DNA from: Microbacterium algeriense
Lineage (GTDB): Bacteria; Actinomycetota; Actinomycetes; Actinomycetales; Microbacteriaceae
Direction: 5' to 3'
Assembly (NCBI RefSeq): GCF_008868005.1
Contig: NZ_WAAO01000003.1
Location: forward strand, 62,001-126,000
DNA: 64,000 nucleotides
In this document: positions 16,201 through 24,401 of the stretch, one piece after another
Layout of the letters: every line of letters begins with the position of its first letter
Numbering within the stretch: the stretch's first letter is position 1
The notes under the pieces: model-generated
What the model was told of the DNA's origin: nothing
Database searches by the model: none
What the model saw: the letters and a program-made list of their open reading frames with translations, nothing else
Translations under genes and position numbers: made by a program

Positions 16201-19200
16201 TCAGGCCGCGGTCCGGCGGCGCCGGGTCACGGCGAGGGTACCCGCGGCGAGGAGGGTGAGCGCGAGAGCGACCGCCCCGATCGGGAGGTCGGCGCCGGTC
16301 GCGGCGAGTCCGGTCGCGCTGCCGGCGGCGATGCGGATGTCCGCCCACCCGAGAAGCGCGCCGTCGGCCGCGTACACCGCGATCCGATGCGCTCCGAGCG
16401 CGGCGTCGGCGGGGATCGTCACGGTGATCGCTCCGGCGGCGGAGAGGGTTCCGCCACCGATCCGGACCGGGTCGGAGTACATCCAGACGGATGCTTCCGC
16501 GCCAGAGGCCTCCGCGCCCGCCGTCACGGTGACCCGCTGTCCGGGGGCCGCGACCGCCGGATCGACCGTGACGCCGTGGCGGTTGCCGTCGACCAGTCCG
16601 GTCCCGGGCAGCGGGGGGTTCTCCCCGCCCGGGTTCTCGCCGCCCGGGTTCTCGCCGGTGGCGCCCGGAAGCGTGCCGGTACGCAGCGACTCCGAGGCGA
16701 AGCCGTCCGCGAACCACCACACCGGACGCTGACCGTCGACCGACAGCGAGGCCGGAGCCGTGGCGAAGCCCTCGTTGTTGATGTCGGGCATCCCGGCCGG
16801 ACGCGCATAGTGGGCGATGCCGGGCTGGGCGGTGCCGTTCAGCGTGACCTCGGCCGAGCGACCATGGCATCCGTCGTCGCACACGGCCCACAGCGTGCCC
16901 CGCACGCTGTCGTAGTCGAGCGCCATGACGCCCGCCAGCCCCGGCGCGATCTCGGACACCAGGGTCGCCGAGCCGTCGCCGCCGAGCGCGAAGGCGTAGA
17001 CGTGGCCGTTGTCCTCGACCGCGACGAGGAACAGTCCGTCGCCGTGCCCCGCGTACCGAGCGGGGTCGTACGGGGCGGAAGTGGTGTCGTCGAAGAGCTT
17101 CCCGGCGAGCGCGGCATCCGGCACCCACTGCACCGCCTCGATGCCGAGGTTCGCCCCCACGGCGGGGAGCTGCGCCGTGAGGTCCCACTCCTGCTGGGCG
17201 ACCAGGTCACCGGCCGAGGCCTCCGGATCGACCTTGAGCACGACGTTCTGGTTCACGCCCTTGGCGCTGTTGTCGCGCTCCGAGGCGACATACACGAAGC
17301 CGTCGCCGTCGACCGTGATGCCCTCCGTGTCCGGCCCTGCTGCTCCCGGGTCGGCGGCATCCTTCTGGAAGCGCACGCGCTTGCCCGCATCCCAGCCGTC
17401 GACCTTCTCGACCGAGCCGTCGGCGTGTGCCTCGAGCTTCCAGATCCGGCCCTCGCCGTTGTCGACCGCCCAGAGGAACGCCCCGTCGGCGGTCTCCTGC
17501 ACGTCCAGGCCCGAGCTGTCCTCGAGGAACGTGGGCACGCTGTCGAGCACCCTGACGTCGGCCGACCCCGGCCAGACGCCGACCTCGACCTCGCCGTCGC
17601 AGACGTTGGCGGCCCCCTTCGTGGACTCCGCTGTCGCGGCGAAGGCGCCCGTCGTGTCGGGGCAGCGCCCCCACGTGGTCGCGGCGTGCCCATCGCCCCA
17701 GGTGGTCTCATCGATGAGCAGATCGCCGTCGAAGAGCCGCACCGCGTCACCCGCTCCGAGACCGAATCCCAACTGCGCGCGCTCGATCACGAGGTATCCG
17801 CCCGCACCGATGCTGGTTCCTGCCGGGATCGCGTATGCATGCGCGTCATCGTCGTCCTTCACGACGACGCCCGAGACGTCGAGCGTCGCGTCGGTCGGGT
17901 TGACCAGTTCCACCCAGTCGTCCGGCGAACCTCCGTCGGACTCGACCTCGTTGATCCGGACGGGGTTGCCGCAGGCGTTGCGCTGCCCCTTCGTCGAGAC
18001 CGCGATGTCGACGAACGCGCCCGTGCCGTCGGCGCACCGGGCGAGGACACCAGCGGCGTGCGCGGTGTACACGTGCTCGTCGACGGTGTTGCCGTTCGCG
18101 TCGCGGATCGTCACGGTGTCGCCGTTGCCGAGCCCGAACACGAAGTCCCTCGGCTGGTCGAACACGAAGTATCCGCCCGGCTGCAGAATCGTGCCCGCCG
18201 GCAGCGGCGTGGTCTCGGCGGCGTGGCCGGTGGGGTCGCTGTCCATCACGGTCCACCCGGACAGGTCGACGGCCGTGCTGCCGGTGTTCGTCACCTCGAC
18301 CCAGTCCGTGGCGTCGCCGTTCGACTCGATCTCGTTGATCACGACGTCGGGCAGGACGCAGGAGTTGGCCGCGCCGGGTGTGGCGTACGCCAGCACGAAC
18401 GCGCCGATCCCGTCGGGGCAGCGGGCGAGCGTGGCGGCGGCGAAGTCACCGTCGATCGCGGCGTGCCCCTGCCACGGCAGAGTGTCGTCGAGCGCGGTGC
18501 CCGTGGCGTCGAAGAGCCGGATGCGGTCGGCGCTGCCGATGCCGATCGGGTCGCGGAAGGCCGTCTCCACGCCGTCGACCAGTCCGATCGTGCTCTCCTC
18601 GACGACGAGGAACTCGCCCGCGCCGATCTGCGTGCCCGGTCGGAACCGCCACCGGTGATCGTCGGAGTTGTCGCGGATCTCGTACCCCGAGATGTCGAGC
18701 GCCTCGGTGCCGGGGTTGTGGAACTCGACCCAGTCGGCCGGCTGCGAATCGACCTCGTTGATCAGGATGGAGCCCGCGACGGGAGCGACCGAGCAGTCGT
18801 TCGGGGCGCCGGGAGTCGCGGTCGTGGCGTGCGCCCAGGCTCCGGTGCCGTCGGGGCAGCGCGCCCACACGGACAGCGGCGCGGTGTTCTCGTAGGCGTA
18901 GGAGTCGACCTCGGTGCTGCTCGGGTCGATGAGCACGACCTCGTCGCCCTTGCCGAGCCCGAACGGGAAGTCGACGTCCTTCACGAGGACCAGGAACTCC
19001 CCGGGCGCGAGCGACGTGCCCTCCGGAGCCTTGCCGAAGCTGTCGCGCTTCTCGTCCGCAACCGTCCACCCGGTGAGGTCGACCGTCTCGGTGCCGGCGT
19101 TGTACAGCTCGATCTGATCGGCGAGGCCGGTCGCGGCGTCGTCGTACACGATCTCGTTCAGCACGAGACCGGGAGCGGCAGCGGACGCCTCGGCGGGACG

Positions 19201-19305
19201 GATGCCGGGGTCGGCGCCGATCGCGGCGACGGGAGTGGCGAGCAGGGCGGCGGCGCTCAGGGCGCACACGGCCGCGACCGCCGCTGCGGAGTGCAGGCGG
19301 GGCAT
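16201..19305 (-). CDS. LAXTG-anchored surface protein with four lamin-tail domains
   Basis: A 1,034-aa secreted protein. A signal peptide (residues 1-28, MPRLHSAAAVAAVCALSAAA) is followed by four lamin-tail (LTD) modules over about residues 45-540, each opening with a LNEI/INEV strand and closing with RCPDGTGAF and a second Cys. A beta-propeller-like region (about 545-850; EGITVDGDGFVYVASERDNS) resembles phytase/SdiA-regulated folds. After a Gly-Glu-Asn linker repeat (GENPGGENPGGENPP) comes an Ig-like module, and then LAATG at 1000-1004, a membrane span and RRRR. LAXTG fits class E sortases, so the protein is probably covalently wall-bound. No sortase gene is in the window. The start is set by AGGAG upstream of ATG 19305. 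Ligand unknown. Confidence 0.85.
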   Translation of the reverse strand: MPRLHSAAAVAAVCALSAAALLATPVAAIGADPGIRPAEASAAAPGLVLNEIVYDDAATGLADQIELYNAGTETVDLTGWTVADEKRDSFGKAPEGTSLAPGEFLVLVKDVDFPFGLGKGDEVVLIDPSSTEVDSYAYENTAPLSVWARCPDGTGAWAHATTATPGAPNDCSVAPVAGSILINEVDSQPADWVEFHNPGTEALDISGYEIRDNSDDHRWRFRPGTQIGAGEFLVVEESTIGLVDGVETAFRDPIGIGSADRIRLFDATGTALDDTLPWQGHAAIDGDFAAATLARCPDGIGAFVLAYATPGAANSCVLPDVVINEIESNGDATDWVEVTNTGSTAVDLSGWTVMDSDPTGHAAETTPLPAGTILQPGGYFVFDQPRDFVFGLGNGDTVTIRDANGNTVDEHVYTAHAAGVLARCADGTGAFVDIAVSTKGQRNACGNPVRINEVESDGGSPDDWVELVNPTDATLDVSGVVVKDDDDAHAYAIPAGTSIGAGGYLVIERAQLGFGLGAGDAVRLFDGDLLIDETTWGDGHAATTWGRCPDTTGAFAATAESTKGAANVCDGEVEVGVWPGSADVRVLDSVPTFLEDSSGLDVQETADGAFLWAVDNGEGRIWKLEAHADGSVEKVDGWDAGKRVRFQKDAADPGAAGPDTEGITVDGDGFVYVASERDNSAKGVNQNVVLKVDPEASAGDLVAQQEWDLTAQLPAVGANLGIEAVQWVPDAALAGKLFDDTTSAPYDPARYAGHGDGLFLVAVEDNGHVYAFALGGDGSATLVSEIAPGLAGVMALDYDSVRGTLWAVCDDGCHGRSAEVTLNGTAQPGIAHYARPAGMPDINNEGFATAPASLSVDGQRPVWWFADGFASESLRTGTLPGATGENPGGENPGGENPPLPGTGLVDGNRHGVTVDPAVAAPGQRVTVTAGAEASGAEASVWMYSDPVRIGGGTLSAAGAITVTIPADAALGAHRIAVYAADGALLGWADIRIAAGSATGLAATGADLPIGAVALALTLLAAGTLAVTRRRRTAA

Positions 19306-19521
19306 GGAGGACTCCTGGATGGATGAGCCGGCGGGTCCCGCAGGACGAGACCGACCGGAGGGGGCTGAGTCGGGTACGCATCCAGACCACCGAGCCGGCA
19401 TGTCCTGCGCGCGACGTCCCGGTGCACGCGAGGTGAACGCCCCGTGTCGTTCTCCCGCACGCCACCTCGCACCCTCGTCGCTCCGAACGCCCCGAGGCGG
19501 AGAGGGTGACACAATCTCCTC

Positions 19522-19920
19522 ATGCGCACGATCCTCAACATCATCTGGGTCATCCTCGCCGGGTGGGCCCTGTTCCTCGGGTACGTGCTCGCGGGCATCC
19601 TGCTGTGCATCCCGATCGTCACCATCCCCTGGGCGATCGCCTCCTTCCGGATCGCCGCGTACGCGATCTGGCCTTTCGGACGCGAGGTCGTCAGCAAGCC
19701 GACCGCCGGTGTCGGCTCGTTCCTCGGGAACGTCCTCTGGGTGATCCTGGCCGGATGGTGGCTCGCGATCGGGCACATCGTCTCGGGGATCCTGCTGTGC
19801 GTCACGATCATCGGCATCCCCATGGGCATCGCCGACTTCAAGATGGTTCCGGTCTCGCTCATGCCGCTCGGGAAGGAAATCGTCTCCACGCGGCGGGGTG
19901 CGTTCGACCGAACGCTCTGA
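19522..19920 (+). CDS. YccF domain membrane protein
   Basis: A 132-aa protein made of two similar halves. Each has a long hydrophobic pair followed by IPIVTIPWAIASFRIAAYAI or ITIIGIPMGIADFKMVPVSL, the diagnostic YccF repeat, ending WPFGREVV and MPLGKEIV. It is an inner-membrane protein of unknown function. CACAAT stands 6 nt before the ATG and no ribosome site is seen, so a leaderless transcript is possible. It is divergent from the large surface protein; the 216-bp gap between them shows nothing else I can identify. Confidence 0.88.
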   Translation: MRTILNIIWVILAGWALFLGYVLAGILLCIPIVTIPWAIASFRIAAYAIWPFGREVVSKPTAGVGSFLGNVLWVILAGWWLAIGHIVSGILLCVTIIGIPMGIADFKMVPVSLMPLGKEIVSTRRGAFDRTL

Positions 19921-19974
19921 CTCCCCGCCTGCACGGGCCGATGGATGCCGCCCGCCTGATCCCCGGGCCGTGAT

Positions 19975-20961
19975 TCAGCCGCGGAAGAACGCCACGCCCA
20001 GATCCGGGTGGTCGACGAACACCCCGTCGACGCTCTGGCCCGCGATCACGCCCCACTCCGCCTCGTAGTCGCCGAACGCCTCGCGGCCACCCGGGCGCCG
20101 GAACTCCGCCGCGAGGAACGCGTTCTCCGGACGGCACGTCCACGTGAAGACCTGGAGGCCCCGTGCGTGGGCATCGGCGACGATGGTGTTGCCCCGGTCG
20201 AGCAGCATCTTCTTGTCGACGCTGATCCCGTCCACGCGTCCCACGAGCGCGTCCAGCCCCTGCGGGGTGACGGTCTCCTGATAGGTCAGGGCCCTTTTCC
20301 CCTCGGCGACCAGGAGGTCGTACGGTCGCCCCTTCGCCTCGATCAGGTAGACGTAGGAGGCCGCGATCCCGAGCGCCCGCAGTTCGCCGAGCACCGTCGA
20401 CTCGAAGCTCTCGATCACGAGGGGAAGCTCGCCGTCCGCCCAGCCCGCCGCCCGCAGCTCCTCGGCGATCAGGGGCGCGAGGGCGAGGCCGATGCTTGCG
20501 AAGTAGGTGGCGTGCTTGACCTCCAGGACGACGCCGATCTCGCGCCCGTGCTCCACCGATCCCTCGCGCACGAGGTCCAGCACGTCACGCAGCCGCAGGA
20601 TGCCCTGCCCGCCGTCAAAGCTCGCGCTCGAGGCCCGGACGTCGGGCAGGCGCTCCCGTCCGCGCAGCGTCGACAGCTCCGCCCAGGTGAAGTCCTCCGT
20701 GAACCAGCCGGTGAGGGCATGGCCGTCCACGCGCTTGGTCGTCTTCCGGTCGGCGAACTCCGGATGCGCGGCGACATCCGTCGTTCCCGAGATCTCGTTC
20801 TCGTGCCGCACGACGAGGACGCCGTCCTTCGTGGCGATGACGTCGGGCTCGACCGCGTCCACCCCCATCGCGAGCGCCAGCTCGTACGAGGACCTGCTGT
20901 GCTCCGGCCGGTAGCCGGGGGCACCGCGATGCCCGATGACGAGGGGTGATTTCCTGGGCAC
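19975..20961 (-). CDS. Glycerophosphodiester phosphodiesterase
   Basis: A 328-aa TIM-barrel enzyme that hydrolyses deacylated phospholipids to glycerol 3-phosphate and an alcohol. It starts at a GTG and reads MPRKSPLVIGHRGAPGYRPE. HRG in the first strand and AVEPDVIATKDGVLVVRHE supply the catalytic His and metal-binding Glu-x-Asp; LEVKHATYF, IESFE and VFTWTCRPEN follow, and the C-terminus carries VDGVFVDHPDLG. There is no signal peptide, so it is probably cytoplasmic. A TACGCT box 6 nt upstream of the GTG suggests a leaderless start and supports this codon over the longer upstream frame. Confidence 0.92.
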   Translation of the reverse strand: MPRKSPLVIGHRGAPGYRPEHSRSSYELALAMGVDAVEPDVIATKDGVLVVRHENEISGTTDVAAHPEFADRKTTKRVDGHALTGWFTEDFTWAELSTLRGRERLPDVRASSASFDGGQGILRLRDVLDLVREGSVEHGREIGVVLEVKHATYFASIGLALAPLIAEELRAAGWADGELPLVIESFESTVLGELRALGIAASYVYLIEAKGRPYDLLVAEGKRALTYQETVTPQGLDALVGRVDGISVDKKMLLDRGNTIVADAHARGLQVFTWTCRPENAFLAAEFRRPGGREAFGDYEAEWGVIAGQSVDGVFVDHPDLGVAFFRG

Positions 20962-20967
20962 GCTCTC

Positions 20968-20973
20968 AGCGTA
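20968..20973 (-). promoter_or_regulatory. Leaderless -10 box of the phosphodiesterase gene
   Basis: TACGCT on the minus strand, 6 nt before the GTG start at 20961. Confidence 0.5.
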
Positions 20974-21052
20974 GAACACCCCGGGAGTGTCGCCGCCCGA
21001 GTATCGTGGAGGAAAGCGACCCACGACCCCCCTTTTGGAGTGAGGCCCACCA

Positions 21053-21973
21053 ATGAGCAACTTCGCTTTCAACAACCCTGCTTTCCAGCAGCAGGACCCG
21101 CGCAACGTCGCGACGTATCCGGGCGGACCGCAGGCTGCTCAGGGTGCGCAGAGCGCGTCGTTCCAGCACGCTTCCGTCGACGCCGCGACGAACGCACAGC
21201 TCGAAGGCATGTACGCGGCTCCGCCCGCCGGCGCCATCGAGACCGACCGCATGTCCGTCGAGGACACGGTGTGGAAGACGGCCGGCCTGTTCGGCATCCT
21301 CCTCGTCACGGCAGCGATCGGCTGGGTCTGGACCCTCGGCGGACTCGACGTCCCACGCTACAACCCGTACAACCCCGCGGCCGTCAACGTCCTGCCCTGG
21401 GTGATCGGTGCGCTCGGCGGCTTCGTGCTCGCCATGGTCATCACCTTCACCTCGCGCAAGAAGGTGCGTCCGGCGCTGATCTTCGCCTACGCGGCCCTGG
21501 AGGGCCTCTTCATCGGCGGCATCTCGGCCTACTTCGAGGTGCGCTGGCCCGGCATCGTCTTCCAGGCGACTCTCGCCACCGTGTCGGTCGTCGGCGTGAC
21601 TCTCGCGCTCTTCGCGAGCGGCAAGATCCGCGCCTCGAAGAAGGCCACGAAGGTCTTCATGATCGCGATGATGGGCTACCTGGTCTTCTCGCTGCTGAAC
21701 CTGGTCCTCATGTGGACCGGCGTGAACACCAACGCCTTCGGCCTGTTCAGCCAGCCGATCTTCGGCATCCCGCTCGGCCTGATCATCGGCGTCCTCGTCG
21801 TCATCATGGCGGCGTACTCGCTGGTGCTCGACTTCGACCAGATCCAGCAGGGTGTCCGCAACGGCGCTCCCCGCCAGTACGGCTGGCTCGGCGCCTTCGG
21901 CATCATGGTCACGGTCGTCTGGCTGTACGTCGAGATCCTGCGCATCATCGCGATCGCCCGCGGCAACAACTGA
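21053..21973 (+). CDS. Bax inhibitor-1/YccA family membrane protein
   Basis: A 306-aa protein with a cytoplasmic Gln/Ala-rich N-terminus of about 75 residues, then seven hydrophobic spans beginning MSVEDTVWKTAGLFGILLVT. The family signature is visible as the EGLFIGGISAYFE and YSLVLDFDQIQQGV segments, the latter with the conserved Asp pair. Members are thought to be pH-sensitive ion (Ca2+) leak channels linked to stress tolerance. The N-terminal extension is usual for the actinobacterial form. It is followed by a hairpin and then a stress-protein gene on the same strand. Confidence 0.9.
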   Translation: MSNFAFNNPAFQQQDPRNVATYPGGPQAAQGAQSASFQHASVDAATNAQLEGMYAAPPAGAIETDRMSVEDTVWKTAGLFGILLVTAAIGWVWTLGGLDVPRYNPYNPAAVNVLPWVIGALGGFVLAMVITFTSRKKVRPALIFAYAALEGLFIGGISAYFEVRWPGIVFQATLATVSVVGVTLALFASGKIRASKKATKVFMIAMMGYLVFSLLNLVLMWTGVNTNAFGLFSQPIFGIPLGLIIGVLVVIMAAYSLVLDFDQIQQGVRNGAPRQYGWLGAFGIMVTVVWLYVEILRIIAIARGNN

Positions 21974-21996
21974 CCGCACGGCGTCCGATCGGCCGC

Positions 21997-22030
21997 AAGA
22001 GGCTCGTCTCCCCCGGGAGGCGGGCCTCTT
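21997..22030 (+). terminator. Hairpin downstream of the Bax-inhibitor gene
   Basis: AAGAGGC / GCCTCTT, a 7-bp outer stem around a GC-rich inner stretch, 24 nt after the stop. Confidence 0.6.
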
Positions 22031-22143
22031 TGCCATATCCGGGGATCGCCGCGCAAGGGGTTGGCATGCGGCGCGCTCACGCGGCATTCTTGTTCTCACG
22101 AAGCCCTGGCACCCCGGGGCTCCTGAACATAAAGGAGCTGAAC

Positions 22144-22416
22144 ATGAGTTTTCTCGGCTTTCTTCTTCTCGGCCTCATCGCCGGGGCCATCGCGAAGCTG
22201 ATCCTGCCCGGAAAGCAGGGCGGCGGATGGTTCATCACCCTGCTGCTGGGCGTCGTCGGCGCCCTGCTCGGAGGCTGGCTCGGCAGCCTGATCCTCAACC
22301 GACCGCTGACCGAGTTCTGGGACCTCGGCACCTGGCTCCTCGCGATCGCCGGTTCGATCATCGTGCTGCTGATTTACGGCCTCATCGCCGGTCGCGGCCA
22401 GAAGGTCAACGACTGA
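22144..22416 (+). CDS. GlsB/YeaQ/YmgE family stress-response membrane protein
   Basis: A 90-aa small membrane protein: MSFLGFLLLGLIAGAIAKLI, a GGGWFITLLLGVVGALLGGW core with the Gly-zipper typical of the transglycosylase-associated family, and a third span near LLAIAGSIIVLLIYGLIAGR. It is a general-stress, membrane-integrity type protein. AAAGGAG 8 nt upstream fixes the start. A strong hairpin follows. Confidence 0.92.
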   Translation: MSFLGFLLLGLIAGAIAKLILPGKQGGGWFITLLLGVVGALLGGWLGSLILNRPLTEFWDLGTWLLAIAGSIIVLLIYGLIAGRGQKVND

Positions 22417-22436
22417 GGTCGTTCCCCTTCTCCACG

Positions 22437-22477
22437 CCCGCCCCTTTCGGCAGCTTCGCGCTTCCGAAGGGGGCGGG
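22437..22477. terminator. Bidirectional hairpin terminator
   Basis: A 14-bp stem (CCCGCCCCTTTCGG / CCGAAGGGGGCGGG) with one wobble pair and a 13-nt loop, between the GlsB-type gene and the converging sigma factor gene. Confidence 0.8.
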
Positions 22478-23773
22478 TCATTTCTGTGCGCCGTGGGCTT
22501 TCCGCTCCAGCAGCACCCGCTCCCTGTCGTTCCCGGCGAGGCCGGCGGCGACCGCGAACTCGCTCCTCGCCTCCGCCTCGCGCCCCAGCCGTCGCAGCAG
22601 TTCGCCGCGCGTGGCCGGCAGCAGGTGATACCCGCGGAGCGCGCCCGAGTCGGACAGCCGATCGACGATGAGCAGCGCAGAGGCCGGCCCCGTCGCCATC
22701 GCGACCGCCGCCGCACGATTGAGCTCGACGACCGGCGAAGGGGCGAGCCTGCCCAGCGCCTCGTAGAGGAGCACGATCCGTTCCCAGTCGGTGTCCTCGA
22801 CGGACGCCGCCACCGCATGGCATTCCGCGATCGCCGCCTGCAGACTGTACGCCCCTCGTCCTCGTCCCCGGGCGTCCGCCATCGCCAGGGCCTCCCTGCC
22901 GCGGGCGATCCGTCCCCGGTCCCAGCGGCGGCGGTCCTGATCGGCGAGCAGCACCGGGTCGCCGTTGCCATCCGTGCGCGCCGGGAATCGCGCAGCCGTG
23001 AGTTCCATCAGCGCGAGCAGACCGAGCACCTCCGCCTCGCGCGGCATCAGCGCGGCCAGCACCCGAGCGAGACGGATGGCCTCGGCCCCGAGATCGGGAC
23101 GCATCCACTCCGGTCCGCCACTCGCCGCGTGCGCCTCGTTGAAGATCAGGTACAGCACGGCGAGGATCGCTCCGATCCGTTCGGCGCGCTCCTCGGGCGG
23201 CGGGACATCGAAGGGAGCGTTCGCGGCGGCGAGCGTCTTCTTCGCGCGGACGATCCGCTGCTGCACCGTCGCCGTCGGCACGAGGAAAGCGCGGGCGATC
23301 TCCTCGCTCGACAGACCCCCGACGACGCGCAGCGTGAGGGCGACCTGCGCCTCCCTCGAGAGCACCGGGTGGCAGGCGATGAAGATCAGCCGGAGCACGT
23401 CGTCGTCGACGGCATCGGGATCCCAAAGCAGATCACCGTCCGTTACCTGTTCCCGCTCCAGCTCCTGGGCGAGCAGCGCCACCCTCTCGTCGAGACGCTC
23501 CTGCCGGCGCCAGCGGTCGATGGCCTTGCGCTTGGCGACCGCGGTCAGCCAGGCGCCGGGATTGCGCGGCACGCCATCCGCGGGCCACTGCCGCAGCGCG
23601 TCCTCCAGCGCTTCCTGAGCCAGGTCCTCGGCCAGACCGAAATCGCCGACCATCCGGGTGAGGGCGCCGACGATCCGGGCGGCCTCGATGCGCCACACCG
23701 CCGCGACGGCGCGCTCCGTCACCTCTCTCGCGGGTGCGGAGCGCGCCGTCGGGGCGGGTTCGTCGGCGGTCAT
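22478..23773 (-). CDS. ECF42-like RNA polymerase sigma factor
   Basis: A 431-aa extracytoplasmic-function-type sigma factor with a long C-terminal extension. Region 2 covers about residues 25-95 (FGLAEDLAQEALEDALRQWP and NPGAWLTAVAKRKAIDRWRR), and region 4 about 120-185 (EAQVALTLRVVGGLSSEEIA). The remaining 240 residues (ILAVLYLIFNEAHAASGGPE onward) are the helical TPR-like domain that marks the ECF42/SigJ-like group. ECF42 genes are known to sit beside DGPF (YCII) proteins, as here. The ATG overlaps the upstream stop in an ATGA, so translation is coupled. No anti-sigma factor is visible; the C-terminal domain is thought to take its place. Confidence 0.9.
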   Translation of the reverse strand: MTADEPAPTARSAPAREVTERAVAAVWRIEAARIVGALTRMVGDFGLAEDLAQEALEDALRQWPADGVPRNPGAWLTAVAKRKAIDRWRRQERLDERVALLAQELEREQVTDGDLLWDPDAVDDDVLRLIFIACHPVLSREAQVALTLRVVGGLSSEEIARAFLVPTATVQQRIVRAKKTLAAANAPFDVPPPEERAERIGAILAVLYLIFNEAHAASGGPEWMRPDLGAEAIRLARVLAALMPREAEVLGLLALMELTAARFPARTDGNGDPVLLADQDRRRWDRGRIARGREALAMADARGRGRGAYSLQAAIAECHAVAASVEDTDWERIVLLYEALGRLAPSPVVELNRAAAVAMATGPASALLIVDRLSDSGALRGYHLLPATRGELLRRLGREAEARSEFAVAAGLAGNDRERVLLERKAHGAQK

Positions 23774-24198
23774 CCCTGCTCGGAGCGCTGAGCCTGCTGC
23801 TCGCGCCATCCTGCTTCCTTCTGGATCCACTCGTTGTCGGCGGGGAAGTCCTCGACACCGGTCACGCGGCGCACCTCGAGGAAGGAACCGGGTCCGAGGG
23901 GTGCGCGGCTCGCCCACTCCGCGGCCTCCTCACGGGAGGACACCTCGAGGATCCAGAAGCCGTTGAAGAGCTCCTTCGTCTCCCCGTAGGGGCCGTCCGT
24001 GATGAGGGGCTTGTCGGCGCTGAAGTCGACGACGAAGCCCTCGGCCGCATCCGTCAGGCCTTCGCCGGCGACGAGCACGCCCGCCTTCAGCATCGACTCG
24101 TTGTACCTGCCCATGGCCTCGATGACCTGCTCGAACGGCATCTCGGTGTAGGCCGCCACGGCCTCGTCGGTCGCGCGCATGATGAGCATGAACTTCAT
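23770..24198 (-). CDS. YciI/DGPF domain protein
   Basis: A 142-aa dimeric alpha-beta-barrel protein. It starts MKFMLIMRATDEAVAAYTEM and contains the family motif region ITDGPYGETKELFNGFWILE, with the conserved Asp-Gly-Pro. The role is uncertain; some relatives are enzymes, and those next to ECF42 sigma factors are often their targets or sensors. AAGGAG precedes the ATG. Its stop overlaps the sigma factor's start, so the two are made together. Confidence 0.9.
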   Translation of the reverse strand: MKFMLIMRATDEAVAAYTEMPFEQVIEAMGRYNESMLKAGVLVAGEGLTDAAEGFVVDFSADKPLITDGPYGETKELFNGFWILEVSSREEAAEWASRAPLGPGSFLEVRRVTGVEDFPADNEWIQKEAGWREQQAQRSEQG

Positions 24199-24226
24199 GA
24201 TGTTCTCCTTGTTCGAAGGGCCGTCT

Positions 24227-24255
24227 CTCGACCCTCTCACTACAGACGTCGAACA
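24227..24255 (-). promoter_or_regulatory. Candidate ECF-type promoter of the DGPF-sigma operon
   Basis: On the minus strand TGTTCGAC (24248-24255) is followed 14 bp later by GGTCGAG (24227-24233). This resembles, from memory, the TGTCGA-type -35 described for ECF42 and suggests autoregulation. The spacing is a little short. Confidence 0.3.
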
Positions 24256-24365
24256 GGAATGCCCCGGATCGACATCACCGCGGATATTCTTCTCCGCACC
24301 CTCCATGCCGCCCATCCGCTCCCCGCGCTCGGGTCCGGGGAAAGCGCCGGAGAACGCGAAGTGAG

Positions 24366-24390
24366 CGTCCGGGAGAACCCGGGCCGGACG
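24366..24390 (-). terminator. Hairpin after the glycosyltransferase gene
   Basis: CGTCCGG / CCGGACG, a 7-bp stem with an 11-nt loop containing CCCGGG, starting 11 nt downstream of the stop. No U tract. Confidence 0.45.
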
Positions 24391-24401
24391 GGAGGGACGG
24401 C

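Noticed and set aside
16387..19326. A 979-codon plus-strand frame
   Set aside because: Antisense to the lamin-tail surface protein.
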